Position numbers and translations under genes: made by a program
Assembly (NCBI RefSeq): GCF_022430545.2
Contig: NZ_CP092488.2
Coordinates: 310,001-374,000, forward strand
Direction: 5' to 3'
Source of the DNA: Mycobacterium paraterrae
Lineage (GTDB): Bacteria; Actinomycetota; Actinomycetes; Mycobacteriales; Mycobacteriaceae
Length of the DNA: 64,000 nt
Notes under the pieces: generated by a model
Told to the model about the DNA's origin: nothing
Seen by the model: only the letters and a program-made list of their open reading frames with translations
Databases searched by the model: none
Part shown: piece by piece, positions 1 through 8,411 of the stretch
Layout of the letters: the number at the start of each line of letters is the position of its first letter
Position numbering within the stretch: position 1 is the first letter of the stretch

Positions 1-245
1 TCTCGCTCGTCGTCGGTCAGCCGCAGCGCGCGGGCCAGTGCCGCCAGCAACTGGCGGGACGGGCGCGGACCGCGAGCCTGCTCCAGCCGGGTGTAGTAGT
101 CGCACGACATGCCGGCCAGAGCAGCGATCTCCTCACGTCGCAGGCCAGGCGTACGACGCCGCCGACCGGCAGGCAGGCCAACCGCCTCAGGCTGCAGCGC
201 GGCCCGTCGGCGCCTCAGGAAGTCAGCCAGGCTCGCAGCGTCCAT
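1..245 (-). CDS. MmyB-type XRE-family transcriptional regulator (3' part outside window)
   Basis: Only the first 81 codons are in the window; the gene runs off the left edge. The ATG is at 245-243. The visible protein has an N-terminal basic stretch and then a classic helix-turn-helix with the pattern R-x-E-I-A-x-L-A-G-x-S-x-x-Y-Y-x-R-L-E-Q, about residues 45-65. In actinobacteria this HTH normally heads the MmyB-like family, which carries a C-terminal ligand-binding domain of about 200 residues; that part cannot be seen here. It is divergent from the NAD-dependent epimerase gene at 348. MmyB-type regulators commonly sit divergently beside the dehydrogenase they control, so regulation of that gene is a reasonable inference. 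Confidence 0.85.
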   Translation of the reverse strand, partial: MDAASLADFLRRRRAALQPEAVGLPAGRRRRTPGLRREEIAALAGMSCDYYTRLEQARGPRPSRQLLAALARALRLTDDER

Positions 246-347
246 CGCTCTATCCTGGTCTCCATCCGGCAGCTCAGCCAGGGATCGTCAATCCCAGCCT
301 CGACAGGTCTCTGCCACCGGTGATCGCTCGACCGCACAGTCGTATGC

Positions 348-1208
348 ATGACCACATTGATCACAGGGGCGACAGGCAAAGTCGGTAGTCGATTCGCCAG
401 GCGAATGCATGCAGCGGGCGAGCCCGTCCGGCTGCTCGTCCGCAACAGTGCGGCCCCGATCCCGGCGGGGGTCGACATCGCCGTCGCTGACCTGCGCGAC
501 GAGACGGGCGTTCGCGGGGCGCTCAGCGGAGTGACCGCGATCGTCCACGTGGCCAGTGCCTTTCGGGCCTTTTCAGCCGAGGAAATGGCAGCGACGGACA
601 TTGCCGGCACCGACGGGCTAGCCAACGCTGCGCTGGACGCAGGCATCACGAGATTCGTCTATACCAGCACCAATCAGGTGTATGACGGCTGCGACTACGG
701 CCGGCCGGCGACCGAAGACGACCCGGTGGGCACCGACCTGCACCCCTATCCCGCCGCCAAAGTCGAGGTCGAGAATCGGCTTCGTTCGCTCCACCATCAG
801 CGCGGCTTGGACTTGCGGATCGTCCGGCTGCCGTTCGTCTACGGTGAGGGCGACCCGCACATCGCCGACGCGGCCTGGATGCTCGCGAACCGGCCGTCGC
901 ACCAACGGCTGCCTACCGCTCACCACGCCGACGTCAGCCAGGCGCTGTTGCGAGCCCTCCGCGCGGAAGGCGTCGCCGGCCGAACCTACAACGTGTGCGA
1001 CGACGCTCCGATGACCCTCTACGAGATCTACCAACTGCACAACCTTGGGCTACCCGAGCAGGCCGGAACGGCAGATCAACCGGCGTCAAACTTCGCGGAC
1101 CCCTCGCCATGGCAGCACACTGTGAGCACGGCACGGATCCGCCGCGAGCTTGGCTTTCGCCCTCTTTATCCGACGGTGACCGGCGCAGCGGAGGCCGGCG
1201 TACTCTAA
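348..1208 (+). CDS. NAD-dependent epimerase/dehydratase family protein (extended SDR)
   Basis: 286 residues. The N-terminus has the Rossmann glycine motif G-A-T-G-K-V-G at residues 7-13. A middle segment carries the extended-SDR pattern with S-T-N-Q-V-Y followed by Y-P-A-A-K (the YxxxK catalytic pair). The C-terminus is short and substrate-binding. The family uses NAD(P) to oxidise, epimerise or dehydrate nucleotide sugars or related alcohols; the substrate cannot be told from sequence. The ATG at 348 puts the glycine motif at the expected distance. It is divergent from the MmyB-type regulator and convergent with the potassium-channel gene. Confidence 0.88.
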   Translation: MTTLITGATGKVGSRFARRMHAAGEPVRLLVRNSAAPIPAGVDIAVADLRDETGVRGALSGVTAIVHVASAFRAFSAEEMAATDIAGTDGLANAALDAGITRFVYTSTNQVYDGCDYGRPATEDDPVGTDLHPYPAAKVEVENRLRSLHHQRGLDLRIVRLPFVYGEGDPHIADAAWMLANRPSHQRLPTAHHADVSQALLRALRAEGVAGRTYNVCDDAPMTLYEIYQLHNLGLPEQAGTADQPASNFADPSPWQHTVSTARIRRELGFRPLYPTVTGAAEAGVL

Positions 1209-1343
1209 CTCCAGAGTTCGCGAAATCTTGTGTCCGCCTGCGTTTTTCCCGTAGCACACGGGTATCTCTTCCCCGCCGGCCAGCCTGTATGGCCGATAGC
1301 GGTCCATTACCCGCGGCCGCAAGGTAGTCGGACGCGCTTGACC

Positions 1344-3104
1344 TCACCCTGCCGCCTCGCCAATGGACTGCTGCTCGACGCGGCCCAATGGATCGCCGCG
1401 GTCCAGCCTGGACGGGGAATTTGCCCGGCGGATGGTGTTCAGCAATTCGCGGTATGGGCCGACGACGTGGACCGTGTCCCCGGGGCGCAACCGCGTGTGG
1501 CGACGCGGATGCATGACGGCTGGCTGGTCAGGCCGTGAGATGGCAAGGATCCGCGTTTGGGACGACAAGGCTGATAGGTGTGCGCCGGCGAGTTCACTGT
1601 TGGGCGAGACAGATATTCCGCCGACGACGAAGGATCGTTGGCCTACCGAAAACGTGCCAGCCACTTGTAGTCCGATGGCGGCGCCGATGAACCAGGGTGC
1701 GGCGAGTTCGACGGTTGACCTGGTGTTGACGAAACCGAACCGTTGCGCCAGCGCAAAACCCAGCGATCGGTCGAAAACCCGAAGTACCAGCGGGACTCCG
1801 GGTTTGCGATGTGTCGGTCCCAGCTTTCGTCCGAGCATTTGGGCCAGCACGATCCCGGTCTCGATGTTGATCATGTCGTCGCGGGTCAGCACCGCCACGG
1901 CGCGCGCGGTGTTCACTCGGGCTGCTTTCAAGGTGTGTGCCTCGGTGCCGTCGCCAATGATGACGGGAACGTCGAGTGCGCGCACGATCGGTAAGAACCG
2001 GTTCTCACCGTCTCGCTCGATCACGGCCACCTCATAACCCGCGGCGGTGAGATCACTGACCACGCGAATCCCTAACGCGCTCAATCCGATTACCACGATG
2101 TGACGGCGCAGATGGCCGGCTGATGTGCGAGCGGTTGCAAAGCTGAAACGCCGCGAAAGCAATACGTCAGCGATGAAGGCGACCAGCAATGCAACCGTGG
2201 TGGCTCCGCCGAACATCAGCATGATGGCAAAGATGCGTAGCCACGTCGGCTGATTAATGAAGGCGAAGTCGCCGTAACCGGTCGTCGTGATCGTCTCTAC
2301 TGTGAAGTACAGGGCGTCGATCCATCCCATCGGCGGATCGGTATGACCGAAGCGCAATACCACCGTGGATCCGATCATCAGCACCAGGACTGCGGCCAGT
2401 ACGGGGTAGAACGCCGGGTTGAATTCGTCGAGCACCGCTCTGCCAGCATCGGCGATTCGCCTCAGCGGTCGCCGACCCACCCTTGTTGGTGTTGCTGGTG
2501 AGATTTTGATGCCCCGAGCGGCCACCTGATCGGCGGTGCCGATGACGGTCATCCAGTCACCGGCACGCAACTGTCGGTCACGCCGTGGACAGGTCTCCAA
2601 TACGCCTGGTGTAGGCGACTTCTCACCGTGTATGAGGGCCACTGGAGCCAAATCCCCACAGAGCTCGCGCAGGGTGGAGTTGCGGGTCGCTTCGCTGCTG
2701 GTAACGACGAATTGCATCCCACCCGTAACGATGGGGTAGGTAGCCTCGGCCAAACAGGCTTTGACGATCGATGGTGCCGCCAGCTCGGCCACATTCAGGA
2801 TTGCGCCGGGACCGTTGTCACCGGCGATCGCCTCACTCAATACGTCGTTGGACAGCCTCGCGACTACCCTGACGTTCGGATTGGCCTTCCTTGCCAATAG
2901 CGCGATTTCAAGATTGACGGCATCGTTGTCACCAGCGCATACCACGGCGAGCGCGTGGGCTATACCCGCTTCTTCGAGTCGGACTTCTATCTGACCGCCG
3001 TGACGGCCGTCGTCGAACTCGATAACTGGCGCCCCTGCACCTTTCAGTTCCGCGATAATTGTGGTTGCAAGCGCATCGCTACCGACGACGATGATTTCGT
3101 TCAC
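1344..3104 (-). CDS. Potassium-channel protein with RCK/TrkA-N domains on both sides of the pore
   Basis: 586 residues from a GTG start at 3104. Order of parts: an N-terminal RCK-like NAD-binding half (about 1-200), a first membrane helix (about 225-245), a pore loop with the K+ selectivity signature T-T-T-G-Y-G-D-F near residue 277, a second helix (about 290-315), then a second TrkA-N/TrkA-C module with a canonical Rossmann start. It should be an inner-membrane two-helix K+ channel gated by cytosolic RCK domains. An RCK module in front of the pore as well as behind it is less usual than the MthK order. An in-frame ATG lies 29 codons upstream (3191), but it would overlap the upstream gene by 91 bases. 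The GTG gives a 4-base GTGA overlap with that gene's TGA and places the Rossmann strand at the N-terminus, so I chose it. Confidence 0.85.
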   Translation of the reverse strand: MNEIIVVGSDALATTIIAELKGAGAPVIEFDDGRHGGQIEVRLEEAGIAHALAVVCAGDNDAVNLEIALLARKANPNVRVVARLSNDVLSEAIAGDNGPGAILNVAELAAPSIVKACLAEATYPIVTGGMQFVVTSSEATRNSTLRELCGDLAPVALIHGEKSPTPGVLETCPRRDRQLRAGDWMTVIGTADQVAARGIKISPATPTRVGRRPLRRIADAGRAVLDEFNPAFYPVLAAVLVLMIGSTVVLRFGHTDPPMGWIDALYFTVETITTTGYGDFAFINQPTWLRIFAIMLMFGGATTVALLVAFIADVLLSRRFSFATARTSAGHLRRHIVVIGLSALGIRVVSDLTAAGYEVAVIERDGENRFLPIVRALDVPVIIGDGTEAHTLKAARVNTARAVAVLTRDDMINIETGIVLAQMLGRKLGPTHRKPGVPLVLRVFDRSLGFALAQRFGFVNTRSTVELAAPWFIGAAIGLQVAGTFSVGQRSFVVGGISVSPNSELAGAHLSALSSQTRILAISRPDQPAVMHPRRHTRLRPGDTVHVVGPYRELLNTIRRANSPSRLDRGDPLGRVEQQSIGEAAG

Positions 3105-3904
3105 GTGGTAGTGACTGCATACAGCCGACGGCGGCCTGTGGTGCCGAAACCACCGGCCGGACGTGTTGCGAATGAGTGTGTGGCATAGCAACTTTCGTCG
3201 CTGCCGACAACACCAGACCGTACCGATGTGGCCGCGGCCCAGATCGCCGGTACCGACAACGACTGCACGGCGCCGGCGCTTCCCAAAGACGCACTGACAT
3301 GACGTTGATCGGCTACTACGCTGCCGGAACCCGTCGCGCGCGGCCCGGGAACCTTGGCAGTCATAGGGGGCGTAGCGGCAACGGTGACTCCTAGGGCGCT
3401 CAGTCGAGCAAGCGACGTCAGGGCAGGTTGAAGCCTGCTATCGAAGGCAAATACTGGGCCCTTGAGCGCCCCAACGCCGCGAGGTACAGCCGACAGCACC
3501 TGGCCATAGGCCTGCATCAGTCCAAATGGCGGCGCGAGCACTCCGTGCGCTCGAGCGCTGACTGACGCGCGCCGGTGATAAATCTGCTCGGAGGTCTCGT
3601 CCAACTCTGCCAAGAGTGGAGCGGCTTGGCCCAGCCAGTTGGACTCGGCCAACAATTCGCGCAGCGCCCGGTAAGCAGTCGACGCCACGGTGTCCATAGC
3701 CGCCGTCGGGACATGGCCGGCATGTGGCGCATTGCCGTGCCCATGGAAATCTGAATTCCTCGGCCACGTCGCACCCGGCACGAACGGTGACGCGAAACCC
3801 ATTGCATACTCCTGTGATTGATGCGGCGTGCCACCCAACAGATCGCTCCAGCTTTCGAGCCGAACCCGTCCCCTGTCGCCGCGCGGGCCCACAATGTCAG
3901 TCAA
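3101..3904 (-). CDS. PPE-family-like protein lacking the N-terminal half of the PPE domain
   Basis: 267 residues. No start of a PPE domain is present (no early Pro-Pro-Glu). Residues about 78-125 do match the last helices of a PPE domain: an R-x-L-x-x-L-L-A-x-x-N-x-L-G-Q block, then P-L-L-A-E and a later I-Y. The C-terminal third ends with a G-A-V-Q-S-L-S-V-P-A-I-W block, which is the SVP-subfamily signature (GxxSVPxxW). It therefore looks like a PPE-SVP protein whose first ~110 residues were lost and replaced by an unrelated 75-residue leader. It may be a decayed gene, but the frame is open and its stop overlaps the channel start by four bases. No partner PE gene is adjacent. Confidence is high that this is PPE-derived and low that it makes a working product. 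Confidence 0.6.
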   Translation of the reverse strand: MTDIVGPRGDRGRVRLESWSDLLGGTPHQSQEYAMGFASPFVPGATWPRNSDFHGHGNAPHAGHVPTAAMDTVASTAYRALRELLAESNWLGQAAPLLAELDETSEQIYHRRASVSARAHGVLAPPFGLMQAYGQVLSAVPRGVGALKGPVFAFDSRLQPALTSLARLSALGVTVAATPPMTAKVPGPRATGSGSVVADQRHVSASLGSAGAVQSLSVPAIWAAATSVRSGVVGSDESCYATHSFATRPAGGFGTTGRRRLYAVTTT

Positions 3905-4383
3905 CCTAAGGCACTTAGCTGGTCACTTCCAATGCAGGCCCTGGCAACTTGCTGCCAAGGACAGCTTGTGCCGGATATTCTCAGCGGCCGTTGCCGCGCC
4001 GTAGACGACGTCGATAAGGACGACATCAGGCTCGATACCCAGATGCGCTGTGCGCGTTCATGTTCAGCGCGTCCCGAGGAATGAGTCTGGTGCGCACTTC
4101 AGTGGTGTCAGGATTTCGTAAAGAATGCTCCACAGGGCTGGGGACGGTGTCTGCAGCCTCGGCGACCGACGTATCGGACTGTCTCGAGGTTTGCTCAGCC
4201 AGATGGGTGTCAGTTGCGCACCGCCATTCGTTAAGGCCTCGTCACAACACCGAAGAGTGTAACGGCGCCGCAATCCATCTCGATGTCCATCGCGGACGCG
4301 GCGCGCCGACGGGCCATTTTCCGATCACCACTAACCGGCAGCTGGGAGCCGGTACCACCTCATCTGCAAGGGAAAAGGAATCA
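3905..4383. other. Gene-poor stretch with possible degraded coding remnants
   Basis: No convincing gene in 480 bases. On the minus strand an open frame of about 44 codons ends at 3923; it has no start codon and begins after a TGA. Its translation contains P-D-V-V-L-I-D-V, reminiscent of a response-regulator receiver strand, which may be a remnant or chance. The right end (about 4365-4383) carries the strong ribosome-binding site of the leader ORF that follows. Confidence 0.4.
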
Positions 4384-4437
4384 ATGACTACACGACACCC
4401 ACTAGCCACGCTTGCCATTCGCCGGTCCCTCGGTTGA
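4384..4437 (+). CDS. Possible 17-codon leader ORF upstream of the DUF6065 gene
   Basis: An ATG at 4384 is preceded by an AAAAGGAA ribosome-binding site at good spacing. It opens a 17-residue ORF (M-T-T-R-H-P-L-A-T-L-A-I-R-R-S-L-G). Its TGA at 4435-4437 overlaps the TTG start of the next gene in the form TTGA. The downstream TTG has no strong site of its own, so translation could be coupled through this leader. Short ORFs arise by chance in GC-rich DNA, so this is a suggestion. Confidence 0.4.
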   Translation: MTTRHPLATLAIRRSLG

Positions 4438-5222
4438 TCGAGCATCCGGTGGGCGAAGACTCCACTAAGCCGAGCCGGCCACTTATCGGGTTCATCACTC
4501 GGGAGAATGCGCCGCCGATTACGCCCGCACCGATCAACCGAACATGGATGTCTGAGACGCGTGAGGGTCGACCACATCGATGCCTGCCGATGCTCATCGC
4601 GAACCAAAGTGGTTGGGAGCTGTGCAATCCCTCCGCATTCACCGCTACCTGGTTCGGACAGGACAATCACGTTGACGTATTGATCGCACCCGACAAGCGC
4701 GACCCCGATCAGCTTCTGCCCGTGAGTCATTTTGGCAACGGGATCCTGACGTGGAACCTGCCGATCCTGTTTAGGACCCCGCCGGGCTACAACCTCCTGG
4801 TCCGCGGACCGGCAAACTATCCGAAGGACGCGGTGTCACCGTTGGAGGGCGTAGTTGAGACTGATTGGGCAAGCGCAACTTTCAGCATGAGCTGGAAACT
4901 AACGCGCAAACTGATGCCGGTGCGATTCGAGCTCGACGAGCCGATCTGCATGATCGTTCCGCAGCGCCGAGCCGAACTGGAAGAGTTCGCCCCCGAACTC
5001 AGGCGCATCGAGTCAGACGCGGATCTGCACCGCAAGCATGAGTTCTTCCTTCGCTCACGTAGTGCGGCAAATCAGATCGAGCAGATAGCCCGTGTCGCGG
5101 CCGGAGAGCAAGTGGAGTGGCAAGGTGACTACATGCGAGGCAGGCACACCGACGGCCAGGCCGGCAGCCCTGATCATCAGAGCCGCCGCCACCTTCGGTC
5201 GTTTGCACAGCGGGGGAAATAG
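4434..5222 (+). CDS. DUF6065 family protein
   Basis: 262 residues from a TTG start. The N-terminal half shows the conserved DUF6065 pattern: P-I-T-P-A-P-x-x-R-x-W-M near residues 29-40, R-C-L-P-M-L-I-A-N-x-x-G-W-E near 48-61, and N-G-I-L-T-W-N-L-P near 102-110. Family function is unknown. It often sits in secondary-metabolite or lipid loci, but nothing here fixes a role. The 17-codon leader ORF overlaps the start. It is convergent with the SDR at 5231-6007, with an 8-base gap. The last 20 residues are very polar and arginine-rich. Confidence 0.75.
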   Translation: MIEHPVGEDSTKPSRPLIGFITRENAPPITPAPINRTWMSETREGRPHRCLPMLIANQSGWELCNPSAFTATWFGQDNHVDVLIAPDKRDPDQLLPVSHFGNGILTWNLPILFRTPPGYNLLVRGPANYPKDAVSPLEGVVETDWASATFSMSWKLTRKLMPVRFELDEPICMIVPQRRAELEEFAPELRRIESDADLHRKHEFFLRSRSAANQIEQIARVAAGEQVEWQGDYMRGRHTDGQAGSPDHQSRRHLRSFAQRGK

Positions 5223-5230
5223 CCCGGGCG

Positions 5231-6007
5231 TCAACCATTACCCCAAGGGTTCGCGCCGGCATCCCAACGCTGCTGCAAGTCGGGGTACAGGGTGTGGAGG
5301 TGCTTGGGGATTGTCTGCTTGATTTCCCGTGTGAAGTCGTCTGTCAGGACCTCCGGTCGACCCGCTTGCACGGCGTCGAGTGTTTGGGCCGCCACCTCGC
5401 TGGGAGCGATCTTGTCGTCACTGACCGTTGCGGTCATGTCGGTGTCGATGAATCCGGGGTGGACCCCGACGACAAGCGTTCCTGCCCTGCGCATTTCGAG
5501 GCGAAGAGCGTTGGTCAACGACCATTCAGCTGCCTTCGAGGCACAGTAGGAAGCGTTGAAGGGCAGTGAATAGAAGCTCGCCACCGACAGGACGTTGACC
5601 AAAGCTCCCCCACCGTTGGCTGCCAGCACCGGTGCGAACTCGCGGGCCATTGTCAACGTGCCGAAGTAGTTTGTGTTCATCTCCTTTCGTGCGGCATCTG
5701 GATCCGAGGCTGACAAGAATGGCGACTCGAGCATCACCCCGGCGTTGTTGATGACGACGGTGGCATCAGCTGCCGCCGACGCGGCCGCGGACACTGCGGC
5801 GGCATCAGTGATATCGAGGGCCACGGCGGTGATCCGGTCGTCGTCGACGACGACCGAGTTCGGATTGCGGGCCCCGGCGTACACCCGGGCGGCTCCGCGC
5901 TCCAGCAACGCCGTGACGTAAGCGCGACCCAGGCCGCGGTTGGCTCCGGTAACCACCGCTACGGCACCGGTTATCGACACTCCACCATCCAATTGTGTTG
6001 TGCTCAC
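5231..6007 (-). CDS. Short-chain dehydrogenase/reductase (SDR)
   Basis: 258 residues from a GTG at 6007, preceded on the minus strand by an AAAAGGAG site. Classical SDR hallmarks: T-G-A-N-R-G-L-G cofactor motif near residue 20, N-N-A-G near 88, and catalytic Y-x-A-S-K (Y-C-A-S-K) near 156-160. NAD(P)-dependent oxidoreduction of a small alcohol or ketone is expected; the substrate is unknown. It lies 123 bases downstream of the enoyl-CoA-hydratase-like gene on the same strand and may share its transcript. Confidence 0.9.
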   Translation of the reverse strand: MSTTQLDGGVSITGAVAVVTGANRGLGRAYVTALLERGAARVYAGARNPNSVVVDDDRITAVALDITDAAAVSAAASAAADATVVINNAGVMLESPFLSASDPDAARKEMNTNYFGTLTMAREFAPVLAANGGGALVNVLSVASFYSLPFNASYCASKAAEWSLTNALRLEMRRAGTLVVGVHPGFIDTDMTATVSDDKIAPSEVAAQTLDAVQAGRPEVLTDDFTREIKQTIPKHLHTLYPDLQQRWDAGANPWGNG

Positions 6008-6130
6008 GTCATATTCTCCTTTTCAGTGATCGTTGCTTTGCTTCCGACGGCGGTTCAGCTGGTCGTGCCACGTCGGCGGTGATGGCTTTTCTCCTGGTGC
6101 GGTCGCCGCGGACGATGCAGGCCGGTTCGC

Positions 6131-6889
6131 TCATTGGCGGTACGCAAGGTCGGCTGCGGTCAGGCCTTCTAGCGCCATGCCGGTGGGCACTCCCTCGACG
6201 ATCCGGCGCAACAGCTTCTGGTTGAGGGTTTGCTTCTGCAGCGAGCGGTACAACCGTGGTTTGGCGGCCAGCCTCCGGGCGAGTTCCAATCCTCGGTCGT
6301 AAACTCGGTCGTGTTCCACGACTTCGTTGACTACGCCCCACCGTTCGGCGGTGATGGCGTCGATCGTCTCACCTGTCCATAGCAGCCACTTCGCTCGCGC
6401 GGTACCGGCGACCTCCTCCCACACCACCTGCAGGCCGTCGCCTGCGGTGATCCCGAAGGCCGGATGTGGGAAGTCGCCGTAGGTGGCGCGATCGGAAGCA
6501 ATGTGTACGTCGGTGAGCAGGAGATATTCCGAATGCACGGTCGCGGGACCGTTGGCGACGCCGATCACGGGAATGGGAAGACTCAGCAACCGCTGGAGGA
6601 CAGCCAGTCCTTCTCGGCGGATTTTTTCCCACACCAGCGGTTTAAAGATCTCACCGAGGCTGTCACCGTCGATGGCATCCATGAACACGTCACCTGCGCC
6701 GGTGATTATCACTGCCTGGTTGTCGGTGTCGAGGGCGACATCTTCCAGAGCCGCAGGCAGATCCTCGTGAGTCTGTCCGGTGAAGGTAATCGGTCCGCCG
6801 TCGGTGTGGAATCGCAGCGTGAGGATGCCGTCCTCGGTGCGCTTGAAAGACAAGTTCTCGTAACGGGTGAAGTAGGCGGGGTCGGACAT
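6131..6889 (-). CDS. Enoyl-CoA hydratase/isomerase (crotonase) family protein
   Basis: 252 residues. The crotonase fold is visible: an oxyanion-hole segment near residues 60-70 (I-I-T-G-A-G-D-V-F), the V-I-G-V-A-N-G-P segment near 108-115, and the D-F-P-H-P-A-F-G-I-T-A-G-D-G active-site loop near 140-153. The usual catalytic glutamates are not obvious, and histidine and aspartate residues occupy the loop. This is reminiscent of C-C hydrolases of the crotonase family such as 6-oxocamphor hydrolase, so a ring- or diketone-cleaving role is possible. It is divergent from the LysR gene at 7213, which may regulate it. The following SDR gene is probably in the same operon. Confidence 0.85.
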   Translation of the reverse strand: MSDPAYFTRYENLSFKRTEDGILTLRFHTDGGPITFTGQTHEDLPAALEDVALDTDNQAVIITGAGDVFMDAIDGDSLGEIFKPLVWEKIRREGLAVLQRLLSLPIPVIGVANGPATVHSEYLLLTDVHIASDRATYGDFPHPAFGITAGDGLQVVWEEVAGTARAKWLLWTGETIDAITAERWGVVNEVVEHDRVYDRGLELARRLAAKPRLYRSLQKQTLNQKLLRRIVEGVPTGMALEGLTAADLAYRQ

Positions 6890-7212
6890 GGAAATGCTCC
6901 TGTTTCTGAATTGTTTTGCTGTGTCGAGATCTTCGAGCCGAGCGACTCGGTCAGCAGTCGGGGAACAGCGCCCAAATGTCGACGGGTCACGACGCCCCCG
7001 ACCGTGACGTCGTCGGTGTCGTGGTGACGCCGTACATCAGGCTCAGCACCGCCTCCGCGCTACCAAGCAGCCCGGCCGACGGCTCGGCGCAGTAGTTCCC
7101 CTCGACACGCTCCACTCAACAACGCGACCCGCCACAATGCCCGTGTCGGCGCATAGCGGTTGCGGCAGCTGCCATTGGGTGCGCTTATGACCGCAGGTGG
7201 TGTGATGTTCAG
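6890..7212. promoter_or_regulatory. Divergent control region between crotonase-like gene and lysR
   Basis: 323 bases without a gene. It must hold the promoters for the minus-strand crotonase/SDR pair and the plus-strand lysR gene. A perfect 10-bp palindrome GGCAGCTGCC lies at 7164-7173, about 40 bases before the lysR start, where an autoregulatory LysR site would be expected. Other weak GTCACGAC/GTCGTG repeats occur near 6985-7040. No -10/-35 pair stands out. Confidence 0.4.
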
Positions 7213-8121
7213 GTGGAAATCCGAGAGATGCGCATGTTCATCGCGGTAGTCGAGGAAGGTACGGTCACCGCGGCTGCGCGCCGCCTGCACATCAGTCAGC
7301 CCGCGCTGTCGCAGGCGATGGTCGCCCTCGAACGCAGGCTCGGGTTGCAGCTGCTGGTTCGCCACCGCACAGGCATTACGCCTACCGATGCCGGCCGCAC
7401 CCTGCTCGCCGAGTCGCGGGCCGTACTGGCTCGCCACGACCAAGCCGTGGCGGCATTGACCCGCCATGACAGCTCCGGCGACGTTCTGCGCCTTGGGATA
7501 CCTCTGGAGCTGCCACCCGAACTACTTCCAGCGGCTTTGGCGAGTTTGAGCGCCGCATACCCGCAGACGCGCGTCCAAGCGCGACACGCCTCGTCCGCCG
7601 AGCAACTCGACGGGCTACGCGATGGAGAACTCGACGTCGGACTGGTGCGGGAGCGCCCGCCCGGACCCGATCTGGATGCAATGCTGACCGTAGAGGAACC
7701 TTTGGGCGTGTTGTTGGCCCGGGCGCAGGCCGAGGCGCTGGCGACCGATCGTGGCGTCAGGTTGGACGCCCTCGCCGGCCTGGAGTGGGTCGGGTTTCCG
7801 CGATCTGGCAGCCCCGCCTGGTTCGATGAATTGACCGCGGTCCTGCGCAGCCACGGGGTGAGCCCGGGCTCCCAGGCTCCCGCTGGAGAGCCGCTCATCG
7901 CAGAGGTCAAACTGGCTTCGGTGACCTCGGGTCGTGCCTTCGCGTTGGCTCCGCCGCACTGGTCACAACCAATGCCCAACGATGTCAGCTGGTATCCCCT
8001 GGTTGGCAGTCCGCTGGTCCGGCGTACCTGGGCGGTGTGGGCCGCGGACTCTCGGCGCCTGGACATCGCTCACTTCGTTGACGCGCTCCAGAACGAGCCC
8101 CCTAGGGAACCGCCGCCTTAG
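7213..8121 (+). CDS. LysR-family transcriptional regulator
   Basis: 302 residues from a GTG at 7213; the start is fixed by the family-typical M-E-I-R-E-M-R-x-F opening. The N-terminal winged HTH occupies about residues 1-60, with T-A-A-A-R-R-L-H-I-S-Q-P-A-L-S in the recognition region. An effector-binding domain of periplasmic-binding-protein type covers about 90-295. LysR regulators usually activate the divergent gene in response to a pathway intermediate. Here that would be the crotonase-like gene and SDR on the minus strand. Confidence 0.92.
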   Translation: MEIREMRMFIAVVEEGTVTAAARRLHISQPALSQAMVALERRLGLQLLVRHRTGITPTDAGRTLLAESRAVLARHDQAVAALTRHDSSGDVLRLGIPLELPPELLPAALASLSAAYPQTRVQARHASSAEQLDGLRDGELDVGLVRERPPGPDLDAMLTVEEPLGVLLARAQAEALATDRGVRLDALAGLEWVGFPRSGSPAWFDELTAVLRSHGVSPGSQAPAGEPLIAEVKLASVTSGRAFALAPPHWSQPMPNDVSWYPLVGSPLVRRTWAVWAADSRRLDIAHFVDALQNEPPREPPP

Positions 8122-8411
8122 GAGCGGCGCTGACCGCCAGCCACGCCTCGTCACCGAGGCCGATTCCGGCCCGTCAGCGGCATCCTTTCCGTCCAATGTT
8201 GTTGATGACCACACTGCTTCGAGCGAGTCAACAAGAAGTCGTTGCCGGGCAGTGCAACTCGCTCTTGTCACCAAATGACTTCGAGCCACGATAGGGCGGT
8301 GCGTAGGGTGCTCGAAGTCCAATAGGGTCGCGCAGCTCGTTGCGATTGAATCAGGTTGCACCGCAACGCATTGACAATGACGGCGTTAAAGCCGCTGTTG
8401 GGATCTGGTGC

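Noticed and set aside
3923..4055. Short minus-strand frame with P-D-V-V-L-I-D-V as a response-regulator fragment
   Set aside because: About 44 codons, no start codon and only one suggestive strand; not enough to call a pseudogene.
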